Shown: one piece after another, positions 26,342 through 37,804 of the stretch
Numbering within the stretch: the stretch's first letter is position 1
How the letters are laid out: every line of letters starts with the position of its first letter
Source: Mrakia gelida
Taxonomy: Eukaryota > Basidiomycota > Tremellomycetes > Cystofilobasidiales > Mrakiaceae
Direction of reading: 5' to 3'
Length of the DNA: 64,000 nt
Assembly (NCBI GenBank): GCA_024345305.1
Contig: BRON01000007.1
Coordinates: forward strand, 1,054,001-1,118,000
Made by a program: the position numbers and the translations under genes
The notes under the pieces: generated by a model
Seen by the model: only the letters and a program-made list of their open reading frames with translations
Database searches by the model: none
What the model was told of the DNA's origin: nothing

Positions 26342-26960
26342 GTCCTGCTTGATTGGGAGAGGAGTGACGAGGAGTGGTGGAGGCTTCGTTTTGTTTTGAT
26401 ACTTGGGTTTGTTTTCGTGTACTGAGCGATGTAATACACGAGATTTCGCCTCGCCTCAGTAAGGACTATATACACGGATCCCAATTCAAGCTCTGTATAC
26501 TGTATCAAAACACACAGAGGAACTGGAAGGGCTTGAGATGAGATTTCACGCACGCCGTCTCGCCTCGAGACGTCGAACCTTCTCAAGCTGCAGCTGAGCA
26601 CGCGTCGGGCTCCGTACCTCCTCCACTCCCAAGAGATCTAAGTAAAGCCGCAGTCGAGACGGAGCCGTGAAATCTCTCGCTGCAAGGCAGATTTTCTACA
26701 TCAGATCGAGGTACATGCAAGCCAGGATGAACGTCTCCACTATAGATCTCAACTTGGAAGAGCGAAGATGGTGCTTTTGCTGAGCAATCAAGATCAAGAT
26801 TGCTCAGCTTCAGCCTCAGCCCTCCAAGGGATGACCGAGCGAACGGAGACGGCCTCCTCCTCCTCGCCCTGCTCGACAAAATCATGACTCCCCTGGCTTC
26901 TCAGTCTTCCCTCCAACCACCACACCCACTCCACCACTTCACTCAGACCAGCCAGCCAGA
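26342..26960. other. intergenic spacer
   Basis: A 619-bp spacer with the transporter 3' UTR and the leader of the next small gene. It is AT-richer than most of the window around 26400-26520. It contains a perfect inverted repeat (listed separately) and a 20-base match to a segment near 22160-22180. Confidence 0.4.
26779..26808. repeat. perfect 11-bp inverted repeat with 8-nt loop
   Basis: The left arm GCTGAGCAATC (26779-26789) and the right arm GATTGCTCAGC (26798-26808) are exact reverse complements around an 8-base A-rich loop. The site is intergenic, between the CTL gene and the small Ser/Pro-rich gene. It is not followed by a T run, so a pol III or bacterial-type terminator is not implied. 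A protein-binding palindrome or an RNA hairpin in an untranslated region is possible. Confidence 0.6.
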
Positions 26961-27540
26961 ATGATCGCTATCCAACAGAGCTCTTCCGCCCTCCCTCCCA
27001 CGTCGTCGCACTACCAACCTCAGGCTTCCTCGTCTCGACCGCGTCCCAATCGACCTAACTCGCCTACGCTTCCTCCTACGCTGCATCGATCTCCATCGAG
27101 TGAGTGCAATCCCACCTTTCTATCTTCTCTCTGCTCATCGAAAAAACTGGAAAACTGACCTCTTCTCGTCTTCGATCTTTCGTCCAGGCTCCTCCTCCTC
27201 CTCCCACCTCCTCTCCCTCCTCCACCCCGAACGATCTCCCAACTCCCACGCCGCTCCCATCCCTCGTCGACTCCAAACCTCCCCTCTCATTCTCTGTGAG
27301 GCTTCCCCCTTCCACAAACGATCCCTCTCCTCCTCCTCGTCGAACTCGCCAGGATCGTCTCCGTCGCCGACGTCGCGGATGGCGTCCCTGCCCGAGGTTG
27401 GGGAGGAGGAAGAGAAGACGGGTGCGGGTAGTGGTGCGTTGAAATGTAATGGGAGGAGTCCGGAGGAGATGAAGAGGGTGTTTGAAGGATTGTTGTTCCC
27501 GAGGGAGGAGGGGGCGAGTGGTGGGAGGAAGTACGATTGA
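26961..27540 (+). CDS. small Ser/Pro-rich hypothetical protein
   Basis: I do not recognise this gene. Two exons joined by one intron (GTGAGT donor, CTGAC, CAG) give about 150 residues. The first half is Ser/Pro/Gln-rich and looks disordered (MIAIQQSSSALPPTSSHYQ, RPRPNRPNSPTLPPTLHRSP). The second half has a short hydrophobic patch (HLLSLLHPERS), a further Ser tract, then an acidic stretch and the helix-like GRSPEEMKRVFEGLLFPREE near the C-terminus. The start ATG follows a pyrimidine-rich leader and the frame stays in phase across the intron, which argues for a real gene. The C-terminal helix could be a short interaction motif; no function can be assigned. Confidence 0.6.
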
Positions 27541-27995
27541 GGAGAGGTGGGGAGGGCGAGGGAGAGGGAGGATGCTAGCTTTTAACGACTCTGAACGACT
27601 TCTGGATTGATAATTTTCGATTGTGATCTGGCTGAACGAAAGATAGAAGAGAGCTGAGTGCCTCTGAGTGAAAGAGAGCCGAAGAAAGGAAGGAAGGAGT
27701 CAGTGAGAAAGATCGGAAGATGGACGAGGGAGGAGAGGAAGTGTTGAGCTTCGACGACGCACCTTTGGCTCAGTTCCCCCTCAAGGAAGTTGCTGTTTTG
27801 AGGCTCTCGCACGACGGTCTAAGCCAATTGAGAGGACCGAGCTACTCTCGAAGTCAACATAAATCAGCTTTTCCTAAGAGAAAAGGTCGAAAACGCTCGT
27901 GGCCGTGCGAGGTCAATCAAGGACGAAGCTCGTTTCGTTCCCTCCTTCCCGACATCCACGACTCTTCCAAACTCAACTTCTATCGATGTGACAGG
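27541..27995. other. intergenic spacer with possible in-frame extension of the next gene
   Basis: A 455-bp spacer. From an ATG at 27720 the frame is open straight into the DCAF5-like coding sequence and would add 92 residues (MDEGGEEVLSFDDAPLAQ at the start). The family-like start MSLSINNLHRLPP at 27996 is preferred, but transcript data are needed to exclude the longer form. Confidence 0.4.
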
Positions 27996-30784
27996 ATGTC
28001 CCTCTCGATCAACAACCTACACAGGCTACCTCCTTCATCATCAGCTACAGGTAGAACCAAGAGGAAGGCTCTCAGCACGGCCATTAACGAAGAAGGGTTT
28101 CTGTACTCGACGTGAGCTCATCCATCCTCTGTCGCTTCGACTCCACCTTTCCCCCTCGGATATCCGAGCTGATCCTTGGCTCATCTCTGCTGACAGTCAG
28201 CTGAAGGAGCACACTGGATGCGTGAACGCTATCGCTCTTTCAAATGGGGAGGGAAGGTGGCTCGCAACTGGCGGTGACGGTGAGCTCGAGCTCGATCTCT
28301 TCCTTCTTCTGCTCCCTTCCACTTTCCTTTCGAAGCCGACTTGCCTCTGCGTTCGCTTCATCTAGATCTCGAGGTCCTGCTCTGGGATCTCCACTCGGAT
28401 CTCTCTCCTCCATCCCCAGCAGAAGCAGCTCCTTCGGCTCGATACGCTGGACATCAGGTGGGTTGAGCTTCGTTTCCCTCCCTCCCCTCTTCTCCCGCCT
28501 GTCTCCACCTCTCGCATCCCTTCCCGACCTCCCCATCTTCGACTAAAAGGGGAACAGCTACTGATTCGTGCTCGTTCTTTGGTCCCCTCAGTCGAACATC
28601 TTCGGGATCAGCTTCAACAGCACGGACACCCACCTCTTCTCATCCGGACTCGACGGTCTCGTTCATCGTTACGATCTCTCGCGACTGGGCTCTTCGACAT
28701 CTCCAGCAGCTCCAGAAGGACCTGAGAGGACTGTTCATATCAACGACGTAAGTCTCAGTTCCGCTTCACCTCGAGCAGGCGACGTTCCTGCAGGCGAACG
28801 ACTGACCTTCGCGTCTCCTTCCCTCTTCTAGTCGGCTGTTCGAGGCATCAGCTCCCACCCTGAGGATCCAAATCTACTTCTCGTTGCTAGGTGAGTTTTT
28901 ACACTCGTCGAAGCTGCTTTCCGTACGAACGAAGCTCGTCAAAGCTGACTCCTGCTCTTCTCGTTCTTTCTCGACTCCAGAGAGGACAATCGACTGTACC
29001 TGCACGACTTCCGCCTTCCTTCAACCGTCGTTCACAAGCTCGCGAGTGCCGATTCGTGGTCAGGAGTGTCTTGGTCGCCTGTAGGAGGTCACCTGTTCGC
29101 TGGGTGCGACGAGGGAGGAGCGCTGAGGTTCGTCATTCGTTTCTCGTCGACGCTCAAGTCGAGTTCGGCCACGTCGCTGATCTCCCTCCTTCGCTACCTT
29201 TCTTTCAGACTCTTCGACGTGCGTAAAAGCTTCGAAGGGACCTTTTCAGCTCAGTACACTCGCATCTCCGCTCAATCGTTCAGGAATGCCGTTGTCGACG
29301 TGAGTTTTCGTCGTATGATCCCGAACTATTGTCCAACGCGAGGGAAGCTGACCGCTCTCTCCTCTCGTTCCCAGTACATCACTCCCAAGGCGATCTTCTC
29401 TGACCTCGCTGGAGTCTCCTTCTCGCCGAACGGGAATCTCCTCGCTACCAACGTCCTCGTTCGTTCTCCTCCCTTCCTCCCACCTCTCGTCGCGTCTCCG
29501 CACTGACCTTTTCTGTTTCGTTCATCAGGGCTACTACCCAATCGTCTATTCCGTCGGAGAACCGAAACCACTAGCAGTTCTGACAACTCCTCCGAAGCAG
29601 TACAGGAATCGAGTGACAGTGAAGGTGAGTTCCGACGACGAGGATCGAGCGAGGTCGAGCGATTGTGAGTGGTCTTCCTCTTCTCTTCCCTTTCGAACAG
29701 CACGGAGGTTTCGGCCCCTTGGGAACCAACGGAGAAACCACGTACGTGACGGGGAGTGACGACTACTATGGATACGGCTGTGAGTCTCTCTCAGTCGAGC
29801 GGTCGTTCTCGTGTCGAGCTCAGACCAACTCCCTTTCGCTTTCTCTCCTTCTTCCGACTATCGAAACGCCCAGGGACGATACCCACCCCCGAAACCCTCG
29901 CAGGATATACATCTCAACTTGCGGAAGGACCAGTGCTGACGGAAAGAGTCGATCACAAGCAGAGTCTGTCCCGTTTCTCTTTCGTTCGTCCTCGAGTCCA
30001 GTCGCGTCGGTCGCTGACCTTCTCTTCGGCCTTTCTCGTCCAGTCTGGGCAGCTCAGAACGTCCCCGATGGTTTCGCACCCTCAGATCTCCATCAACCTT
30101 CCATTCGGGTCGGAGGTGAGGCGACTCTCGCTCTTTTTACTCTTCGCGCGTCTCGTTCTCGTTCGACCCTCACTTTCGTTCCCTCCGTCTCCTTTTCTGT
30201 CGAATCAGGCCACAACTCCATCGTCAACTCAGCTCTCCTCCATCCTTACCTCCCTTTACTCATCACCTCCGGAGTTGAATCTGTTCGTCCTCTCTCCCCT
30301 TCCCTTCCTCCCTGCTCCCTCCTTCACCCAAACTCACCTGCCTCGTCTCGTTCCCTTTTCCCAGCGCGTCCACCTCCACTCCCCCTTCCCCTTCCCCTCC
30401 TCTTCCTCCTCGGACCCACCTCTCCCCACCCCACCCTCCCGCATCCCCGGCGGCCCTTACACCCTCGAGTGGCGAAACGAAACCAACGACTGGGAAACCC
30501 TGCTTTCGTTCGATCGATTGGTGGGCGACGAGGAGGACGACGAGGATTATCAGTACTTCAGCGAGGAGGATTTGCTTTCGATGGAGGATGAGATGGATGA
30601 CGACGAAGACGAAGGAGGGGGCGAGGAGGAGGATGGGGATGGGGAGGAAGAGGCTTTTGGAGCGTTGGGAAGCTGGTTGGGTCCACTTTATCGGAGGGAT
30701 GTGGAGAGGGAGAGGGAGAGGAGTGGGAGGAGGGAGGAAGGTGAGGGTGAGGGAGAGGGCGGGATGGAGTTAGATGCGAGTTAG
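27996..30784 (+). CDS. WD40-repeat protein of the DCAF5 type (CUL4-DDB1 associated factor)
   Basis: A likely substrate receptor for CUL4-DDB1 ubiquitin ligase, by analogy with DCAF5. Exons join into a WD40 propeller that starts MSLSINNLHRLPPSSSATGR. The first blade reads LKEHTGCVNAIALSNGEGRW then GGDDLEVLLWDLHSD, closely matching the DCAF5 pattern GCVNALEFS...GGDDRRVLLW. Later blades include GHQSNIFGISFNSTDTHLFS, VVHKLASADSWSGVSWSP, RLFDVRKSFEGTFS, FGPLGTNGETTYVTGSDDYY and GHNSIVNSALLHPYLPLLIT followed by SGVESRVHLHSP, the DCAF-type last blade. The C-terminal third is Ser/Pro- and then strongly Asp/Glu-rich, ending GEGGMELDAS. Introns with GTCTGT and GTTCGT donors occur near the 3' half. Confidence 0.85.
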
Positions 30785-31134
30785 GAGGTAGGTAGCTGGG
30801 TTGGGTGCGGGTGTTGACGATCTTTATGGCTGATGGGATTTCTTTCGAGAGAGATGGAGAGAGATAAAGATGGGTTGGGAGGGACGCGACGAAAGGTCGA
30901 CGTCGACGTTTTCGGTTTTCCGCTCAGCGAGAAGGAGGTGACGAGAGGGAGAGAGGAGGGATTTCATAGTCGTTAGATACAGTAGGTGGCGAGAGTCTGA
31001 ACAGTGGATTCGCCACGAGAGAGAGAGGAGAGAAGAGGTGTGCTTGATCCTGAAACGCGAAGACGAGATCGAGAGACGCGTCAGTTTGGAACGATGATGT
31101 TCGCGAGAGACAAGAACGAAAGAACGTACTCAGC
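30785..31134. other. convergent intergenic region
   Basis: A 350-bp tail-to-tail spacer between the DCAF5-like gene and the first F-box-like gene. It is purine-rich with one GACGCGTC octamer (31075-31082). No gene is seen. Confidence 0.45.
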
Positions 31135-32781
31135 TCAGTACCACTTCACCTCCTGAATCGAGTTCCTCAACCCCATCCCATCCTTCCAAACCGTTCCCTC
31201 GTCGTCCTTCAACTCCAACCCTCTCGCTCTGCACATCTCTAACACCCTCGGCCACATCAACTGATCCTCGTCCCACGTCAACCAACCGCCCGTCCCCTTC
31301 TTGTACATCATCCTCCAGGCCTTCAGCTCTTGCGGCGTGGGTGGTCTCGACGTCCTTCCTGGAGAGATGAACGTGATACCGAGAATCTTGAAGGCCTTGA
31401 TTCGAGGGAACTTCAACGGCGACGAGGACGACGATCCATCGACGGCGATGGGACGAAGGAGGTCCAAGATGGGTTCGATCCCGTCCAACTCCTGGTCGAC
31501 GAGCTCGCTCTCCGAAGAGGTGGATGTTCGGGCGATGTCTCTTCCCCAGAGAAATTTGAGAGCGACGTTCTCGAGGGTGGGATGCCCATCGGAGAGGATT
31601 GCTGGTGCGTCAAACTGGATGTCGTTCTCGGTGATGAGCTCGAAGGTTCGGAGGTTGGGAGAGTGATGGAGGAAGGGTTTGAAGGGAGGTTGGCGTAGGG
31701 TCTCTCCACTGTCGGCGAGCTGGTCCTCGAGGGCGAGGCAGAGAAGTTGCGACGCGACTCGTTTGTACGCTTCCTCCTGGGCTCCTCCGAGGTTTCGAAA
31801 GTCGAAGTCGCGAAGACAGAGGGAGGTGATGGAGGATGGAGTGGTTATGGATGATCGTCCGAGGTGGAGGAAGAAAGGGCTTTTGACGCGACCCAAGTCG
31901 TCGCGATGTTCCTGGAGGGAAACGCTCCTGATCTTCCGAAGGGCATCAACGACGACGTCTCTCGACTTCATCCTCTTCCTCGATCCTCCCTCGTCCTCCA
32001 CGATGTTGATGTCGACGATCTCGAGCGAAGGGCATCTGGCGAAGAAGGAGGCGACGACGCTGCCATGGGAGGTGGGGATGTAGAACGGTCCGATTCGACG
32101 GAGGAGGGGCCAATCGCAACGAACGACGGTTTGGAAGAAGTTGTCGAAGAGCTTGAAATCCTCCTCCGAATCTTCGAGGTCTCCGAAGTAGAGGGAGCAC
32201 TCGCTGAACTGCTGGACGTCCAGGTGCTTGATCCATGGAGTCCGAGTAGGAAGATCTTTGATGGTCTTGAGGAAGCGTTTCGTCTTTCCGATCTTGATGT
32301 AGACGCAGGAGTAGAGTAGAGGAAGAGCGAGTTCCTATCAAAGCAGATGAAGCGTCAGCGTTCTAGAGAGAGGAGTGGTCGAACAAGGGTGGTCGCACTC
32401 TGTGTCGTTGTCGTGATCTCGCTCCTCTCACTTTCCTCGCTCCCTTCTTCGTCCTCTCCCTCGTCACTTCATGCAAGTGACGAGACGACAGATCAACAAG
32501 CATCCTTGAGCGATTCTTCTCTTTGGAGAAGGACCTGGCCTCTGTATCTCTCGACGCTTCATCCCGTTCCCTCTCGCTTCGCGCTGATCTCTACCTTCGT
32601 CCTTCGACGTTTTGCTGCTCACCTTCCAAAAAGAATTAATGAGACAGGCCGTCTTGAGGAACTCGTAGCTGGTAGCGGGATCTCGGGAATCGGAGAGGTT
32701 CTCTGGAGGCGTTGAGGGCATCCCAGCGAGAAGGATTTCACGAATGACCTCCGGAGGAAGGGAGGGAGGGAGGGACGGCAT
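31135..32781 (-). CDS. F-box-like / LRR-type protein, paralog of the gene at 39124-40807
   Basis: Two exons (32623-32781 and 31135-32334) give about 452 residues. The N-terminus (LPPEVIREILLAGMPS, then SYEFLKTACLINSFWK) has the layout of an F-box helix pair, LPPEV...IL...L...WK. The body has leucine-rich stretches such as LALPLLYSCVYIKIG, FFQTVVRCDWPLLRRIG, SFFARCPSLEIVDINIVED and FLHHSPNLRTFELI, consistent with degenerate repeats that select ubiquitin-ligase substrates. The C-terminus is CRARGLELKDDEGTVWKD then GMGLRNSIQEVKWY. The single intron falls just after the WK residues, exactly as in the paralog on the opposite strand. In basidiomycetes such proteins often form large lineage-specific families. 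The substrate is unknown. Confidence 0.8.
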
Positions 32782-34167
32782 CGCTCGTTGGGTCGTCTGC
32801 GAAGAGCGAAGAATAAGGGTCGTGAGCTTCTTGGCGTTGCAACAGTACGGAGAGACAGGTGACTCACTGAGAGCTCGAAACGAGGGGAACCAGTAGAGAA
32901 GGGAAGGGGTAGGAGATGGATGTCGGGAGGAGGAAGCGTCGAGCTCAACTTCCAGCTCCTCATTCCGTCCCCGCGCTCGTTTCGTGACGTCCAGTTTTCG
33001 CTTTTGCTCAAATTTGTCGACCTCCGATTTCCTTATCTACCCCTTGCCTGCCACGTTATCATCTGAAACGGCCTGTTCAGCGACGAACGGAGAAGCTGCG
33101 CCGAAGAAGGAGCAAGACAGGTCGTTTCGTCCGAGCTCTCGTTGATCTCGAACCACATCGAACTGTGGAAGAGCTGATAGCGCACAAGCTGGCTTTGTAC
33201 TAGTAGAAACTCGGAGTTCGCTAGCTGGACTTTCTCTCTACGCCTACTGAGCACCGCCGGACTGGGAGACCGCGGTCAAAGGAGAGGGAGGAGAGGTGAG
33301 CTCGAGCTTCTTCGCTCGTTCGCTTCTCCATGAACTCGCGATGAACTCGAGTATTCAGCGAAGGAGGACCATCTTGTAAGTGACAGAGCCGCTCCCTCGG
33401 ACGTCTCTCTCCATCCTCACTTCCTCTTCGAAGCAAGAGTCGAATCGCAGCGACTGATGCTCGCTCTCTCTCTCTCTTCCTCCCCCTCTCCTCTTCAGCC
33501 CTCGTCACTCGTCGCTCTTTCCTCCTCTCTTCGCCCCTGCGTTTCTCTGCCTTGGCTCCTCATCGGCTGGATCTCAACCTCATCACACCTCTCGCTCCTA
33601 CGCTCTTGATGCTCAGCTCTCGTATTCGCTAACAATGGCGCGCAACTCCAACGAGCTCATCTGACGGTCCGTCTCTTCCCTCTTTGCCTCTCTCAAAGCC
33701 CGCTTCCCTTGTTCTCGAGTCTCAGATGACCAGAAGAAGCTGGAACGGATCATCGGATGGGTGGTAGAAGAGGTGGGAGAGGGATCAGTAGGAGAAACTG
33801 CCATCAAATAGCCGGATGGGTCGACGGCGAGCCCACGTTTTCCCCACGCGTCCCTCCCTCCTTTGCTTTCTTCACCGGCAATCAACCTTCTTTTCGCAGC
33901 TAGCAGATCCAAGTCTGCTCCCGTCTTCCTGCTAGCTCGACTCTCGTCAGGTGCAGAACGTGCCCGAACCCTTTGGAACCCCACTACAAAAAGGGATCGC
34001 TCGTTCTTCCCCCTCCCCAACTTCTAACCACCACCACACATCTCCCTCCTCCTCTTCTTCCCTCACTTCTCCCTCCCACCCTTCGCTCTTCTCACCCTCT
34101 CGGCCTCCGGCTCCTCTCCATCCTACCCTTCGCCCTTCTCTTCCACTCCTCCTCCTCTCCACTCGAA
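32782..34167. other. divergent intergenic region F-box-like / lipase
   Basis: A 1386-bp head-to-head spacer. It should hold both promoters. A minus-strand open frame at about 33613-34020 has no ATG-defined start and no family similarity. The last 150 bases before the lipase start are C/T-rich. Nothing else is supported. Confidence 0.4.
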
Positions 34168-35863
34168 ATGCTCGCCTCTCACGCCCTCGGTCTGCTCATC
34201 CTCGTCTCCTCAGCCGTTGCTGCCCCTCTCGCCTCCACTCCTGCTCCTGAGGTTCGCACGATCCAAATCAGAGCCAACGCTGCTGCTCCTTCCGTCCTTT
34301 CCGCTTCGGCCAAGGCTGAGATCGCAACCTTCGCTGAGCTCGCACGGTGAGTCTTCTTTCATCGAATCGCGTTCAGCCCTCGACCTTTTTCTGACGCGCC
34401 GCCTCTCCTCCTTCCTCTTCCTTCAGAGTCGCATACTGCTCTGCCGCTTCCGTCACCGCTGGAACTGCTACGAGCTCAATCGTTGCCATCGCCGCTGGAG
34501 GTCACGATCAGCTCATCCCAGGTGTGAGTCGAACGAATGGGGAGGAGACGAAGACGACGTCGACCAACCTAACCTCCGCCTTGTCGATCCCCTTTGCTCT
34601 TTCACTTTCCCCAGTGGTACGTCGCCTACAGCAAAACCCTGGGAGCCATCATCGTCGCTCACCAAGGAACCAACTCGGAGAGTCTCCTCAGTATCCTCGA
34701 GGACGCGAACTTCGTCCCAACTGCTCTTTCCGAGTCGATGTTCCCAGGTGCGTTGAACTTCGAGTCCAGCTTCCACGTGGGTGAGATCGCGACTGACTCT
34801 TCCTCTTCCTTCGGTTCAGGTGCCGCTGCTGCTGGAGTCAAGGTTCACAGTGGATTCCAGACCACTCAAGGGTACACCGCTGCGAAAGTCCTCGCTGCTG
34901 TCAAGACGGGAGTCGCGACGTACGGAACTTCGAAAGGTGAGCTGAACGCGTTCGAGTTTTGACGTCGTTCTGATGTATACTGACTTCCCACTCGACTTCA
35001 CTTTCTTCCTCCATACATCAGTCATCACCATCGGTCACTCTCTTGGAGCTTCCATCTCTGAGCGTGAGTGTTTCGTCGACGCGTCTCTGCTGTTCCTTTC
35101 TAGTTGTTTGCTCACCACTTCCCCTTCCTTCCTCCCCCTCAGTCGACGCCATTTACCTCAAGCTCCAGATCCCCTCCTTGACCGTCTCAGCTCGACTCTT
35201 CGGTCTTCCCAGGACTGGAAACGATGCTTTCGCTCCGTTCGCGCTCAAAGTCGTTCGTCGCATCTTCTCTTCCTCGTCCCTCCCTCTCACGCCAGCTGAC
35301 TCCTCATCCTCCTCTCTTTCTCTCGACCTCCAGATCCCCGACTCCACCCACACTACCAACCAGAACGGTTCGTCCTCTTGCGTTCCCTCCCCTTCTCTCG
35401 CGACGAACGATCTGACCAACTCTCCCTTTCCTTCTCTCTCGCCTCGCTTTCAGACGTCGTCCCCCGCCTTCCCGGCCAAGCTCTCGGCTTCCAGCAGATC
35501 AACGGAGAGCAATGGATCAGTCCCGATAACGTCTACGAGTCTTGCCCTGGGGTGGAGAACACGCAGTGCGCTCTCGGGTCAGTTGCTTCTCGTCTCGTCT
35601 TGTGTCCTTCTCGCGTCGAGCCTCCACTAACTTCCATCGTTCGCTCTTCTTCTTTCGTTCGCTTCGAACAGTCAATCCGTCCTCAAATTCAGCATCGGTG
35701 ATCACGCTGGGTAAGCTCACGCTCCTCCTCCTTTCCGATCGACAGCGCGAGCAAGCGACCTCTTGCTGACTTCGCTCGCTTGTCGACGTCGCCGACCTTG
35801 TCTTTTCCTTCTCGCAGACCATACAACGGCATCTACCTCGGAGGGGACTACTGTACTCTCTAA
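34168..35863 (+). CDS. secreted class 3 (fungal) lipase
   Basis: An alpha/beta hydrolase of the Lipase_3 family that would hydrolyse extracellular acylglycerols or related esters. About 305 residues come from roughly ten exons. A signal peptide is evident (LASHALGLLILVSSAVAAPL, probable cleavage after Ala-Ala/Ala-Pro). The lid-strand region has VAYSKTLGAIIVAHQGTNS. The nucleophile elbow is VITIGHSLGAS (Ser about 182), followed by ARLFGLPRTGNDAF. The catalytic Asp lies in QNDVVPRLPG (about 237) and the His in SIGDHAGPYNGIYLGG (about 289), so the triad is complete. Cys residues near both ends suggest disulphides. One donor is GTCAGT (first base 35578). The gene lies between an F-box-like gene and histone H2A, with no sign of a lipid-metabolism cluster. 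Confidence 0.92.
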
Positions 35864-36377
35864 TATATCTAACAACGTATAAGTTTTGCTCCCATCCTTC
35901 TTCTCTTGGGCTTCTAGTAATGCATGTCTGTTCTCCCTTCGAAGCGTCGACGAAAGGCGAAAGGAGCCAGGACTCGTCCTTCGTCTTCAAATCGGGCACG
36001 AGAGCCGATCTCGCTGGCCCACGAGTAGCGTACGTACTAGGGCTCTTGTGCGAGACGTCAAGACGGGAGGATATCACGGGAGGAACGAAGATTCGACGCG
36101 ACGAAGAGTTGTTTACCGTTCGCTCGCGGGTCAGCTTGTTCGTTCGAGCGAGCTTCGCAAGACTTCCTTCTCCTCCCTCCCTTTAAGTGCACAGTTCCAC
36201 TCTCAACTTCAGCTCAGCTCGGGAAGGGTTGATCTCGTTAAGGCATGCATGGCATAAAAGGATAAGAGAAGAGGGAGACATCAAAAACGAAGGTCGACCA
36301 CCACGCGAGCAGTCTAAGAAGGGAGGCGACGAGCACCTCCAAAGAAAGAAGCGAGAACCAAGGAAGAAACTAGAAAT
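35864..36377. other. convergent intergenic region lipase / histone H2A
   Basis: A 514-bp tail-to-tail spacer with both 3' UTRs. It is A-rich just beyond the H2A stop. I see no metazoan-type histone 3' stem-loop, which is expected because fungal histone mRNAs are polyadenylated. Confidence 0.45.
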
Positions 36378-37106
36378 TTAAACCTCCTGGGACTTGGATC
36401 CCTTTCCGGGCTTCGACGACTTGGCGGGGAGAAGCTCAGGCTGGATGGAGGGAAGGACACCACCCTGGGAGATGACGACGTGACCGAGAAGCTTGTTCAA
36501 CTCCTGGAGGAACGAAAAGAAGAGATGAAGTGTGGGTCAGTGAGGTGTTTGGAGCTAGGTTAGTATAGTATAGTAGTAGAGATTGGGAACTGACTTCGTC
36601 GTTTCGGACGGCGAGTTGCAAGTGTCGAGGGATGATTCGAGACTTCTTGTTGTCTCGAGCGGCGTTTCCAGCCAGTTCCAGGATCTCAGCGGAAAGGTAC
36701 TCGAGGACGGCGGCGAGGTAGACGGGAGCTCCGGATCCGACCTAGGTAGATGAAGAAAAGAAGAGAGAGGGAAGGAGTCAGCATGGGAGAGGGAGGGAGG
36801 GAAGGGACGCGACGGTGAAGATGGAAAGGGAGGAGGAAGCGAAGACTCACTCTCTGGGCGTAGTTTCCCTTCTTGAGGAGTCGGTGAATTCGACCGACGG
36901 GGAACTGAAGTCCGGCCTAGAGAAGAGATGGAGAAGAGGGAGGATGAAGGGAGTCAGGATGAGGTTGAACGAGAAGAAGAGGTCGAAGGCGAGGAGAGCG
37001 AAGGGAAGAGGTGGATGGAACGAACCTTAGCGGATCGCGAGGTGGTCTTCTTCTCAACATCCTCTCCTCCGGTCTTTCCAGACTTTCCCTTTCCTCCGGT
37101 AGACAT
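36378..37106 (-). CDS. HTA1: histone H2A
   Basis: A core nucleosomal histone of about 139 residues from four exons. The N-tail is [27 protein letters not shown], a little longer than in yeast. The fold is canonical: [80 protein letters not shown]. It is canonical H2A rather than H2A.Z. The C-terminus GKGSKSQEV keeps the SQE motif that is phosphorylated after DNA damage in fungi. The last intron starts with GTCAGT (first base 36594, minus). It is transcribed divergently from H2B, the usual fungal arrangement for coordinated S-phase expression. Confidence 0.97.
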
Positions 37107-37804
37107 ACTGAGAGCGAGGAAGAAGAAGAGGAGGGAGTCAGCCTCGAGTGGTTCGACGAAGGGGAAGGAAGGGCGAGCTCGTTGATGGCGAGGCGAGCTC
37201 AAACGAAGGGAAAAAGAGGAAGTATAGTACTCACGTTGATAAAGTGGGTTGGGTGGGGGGTGTAGGGGTGAAAAAGTGGGTGGTTTAGTTGAAGAAAGAG
37301 GGAAGAATGTGGTTGGAGGGCAGAAGAAGGAGGGCAGGAGGAAGGGCTCAAAAGGCAGAGGGCGAAAAGGGACTGTTTTGAGGCGACGTGTACTTTCGCG
37401 ATGCCACCGTCAAACCTAAATGTTCGATAGACTTTCTTTGACGCAGAGAAGTGTTCAAAAAGTACTCAACTGCTCGCTGGTGAGATCATGAATGTGAAAA
37501 TCTGACATCGTTCTTGGGGGGAGGGAGATGGAGAGCTGGGAGACGACTCCTCTGATTTCAATTTTTGGGGTTCAACTAGATAGCTATACTTTGCGTCTCT
37601 ACTCTCCTGAAACTCTGAGATGCTGAAAGATGAAAGGGAGGACGGTATAGAGGCGAGACGACACCAGGGCGAGAACGCTCCTCTCGAAAGCTGAGCTCTT
37701 CTTCTCTCTTCGCTCGCCTCTCCTCCTTCCTTCCCTCAACCACATCCTTCCCTCTCAAACTCTTCCCTTCCTTCACCCCTTCACCTCTACTTCACTCTCT
37801 CAAC
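37107..37804. promoter_or_regulatory. shared divergent promoter of H2A and H2B
   Basis: A 698-bp region between the two histone starts. It includes TTTCGCG at 37394-37400, whose reverse strand reads CGCGAAA, matching the SCB/E2F-type cell-cycle box of the SBF/MBF family. It sits in a relatively AT-rich core (about 37370-37620), while both flanks are purine- or pyrimidine-rich leaders. Use of this box for S-phase expression is inference. Confidence 0.55.

Noticed and set aside
27720..27995. 92-residue in-frame N-terminal extension of the DCAF5-like protein
   Set aside because: Low-similarity sequence before a family-like start; kept only as an alternative start.
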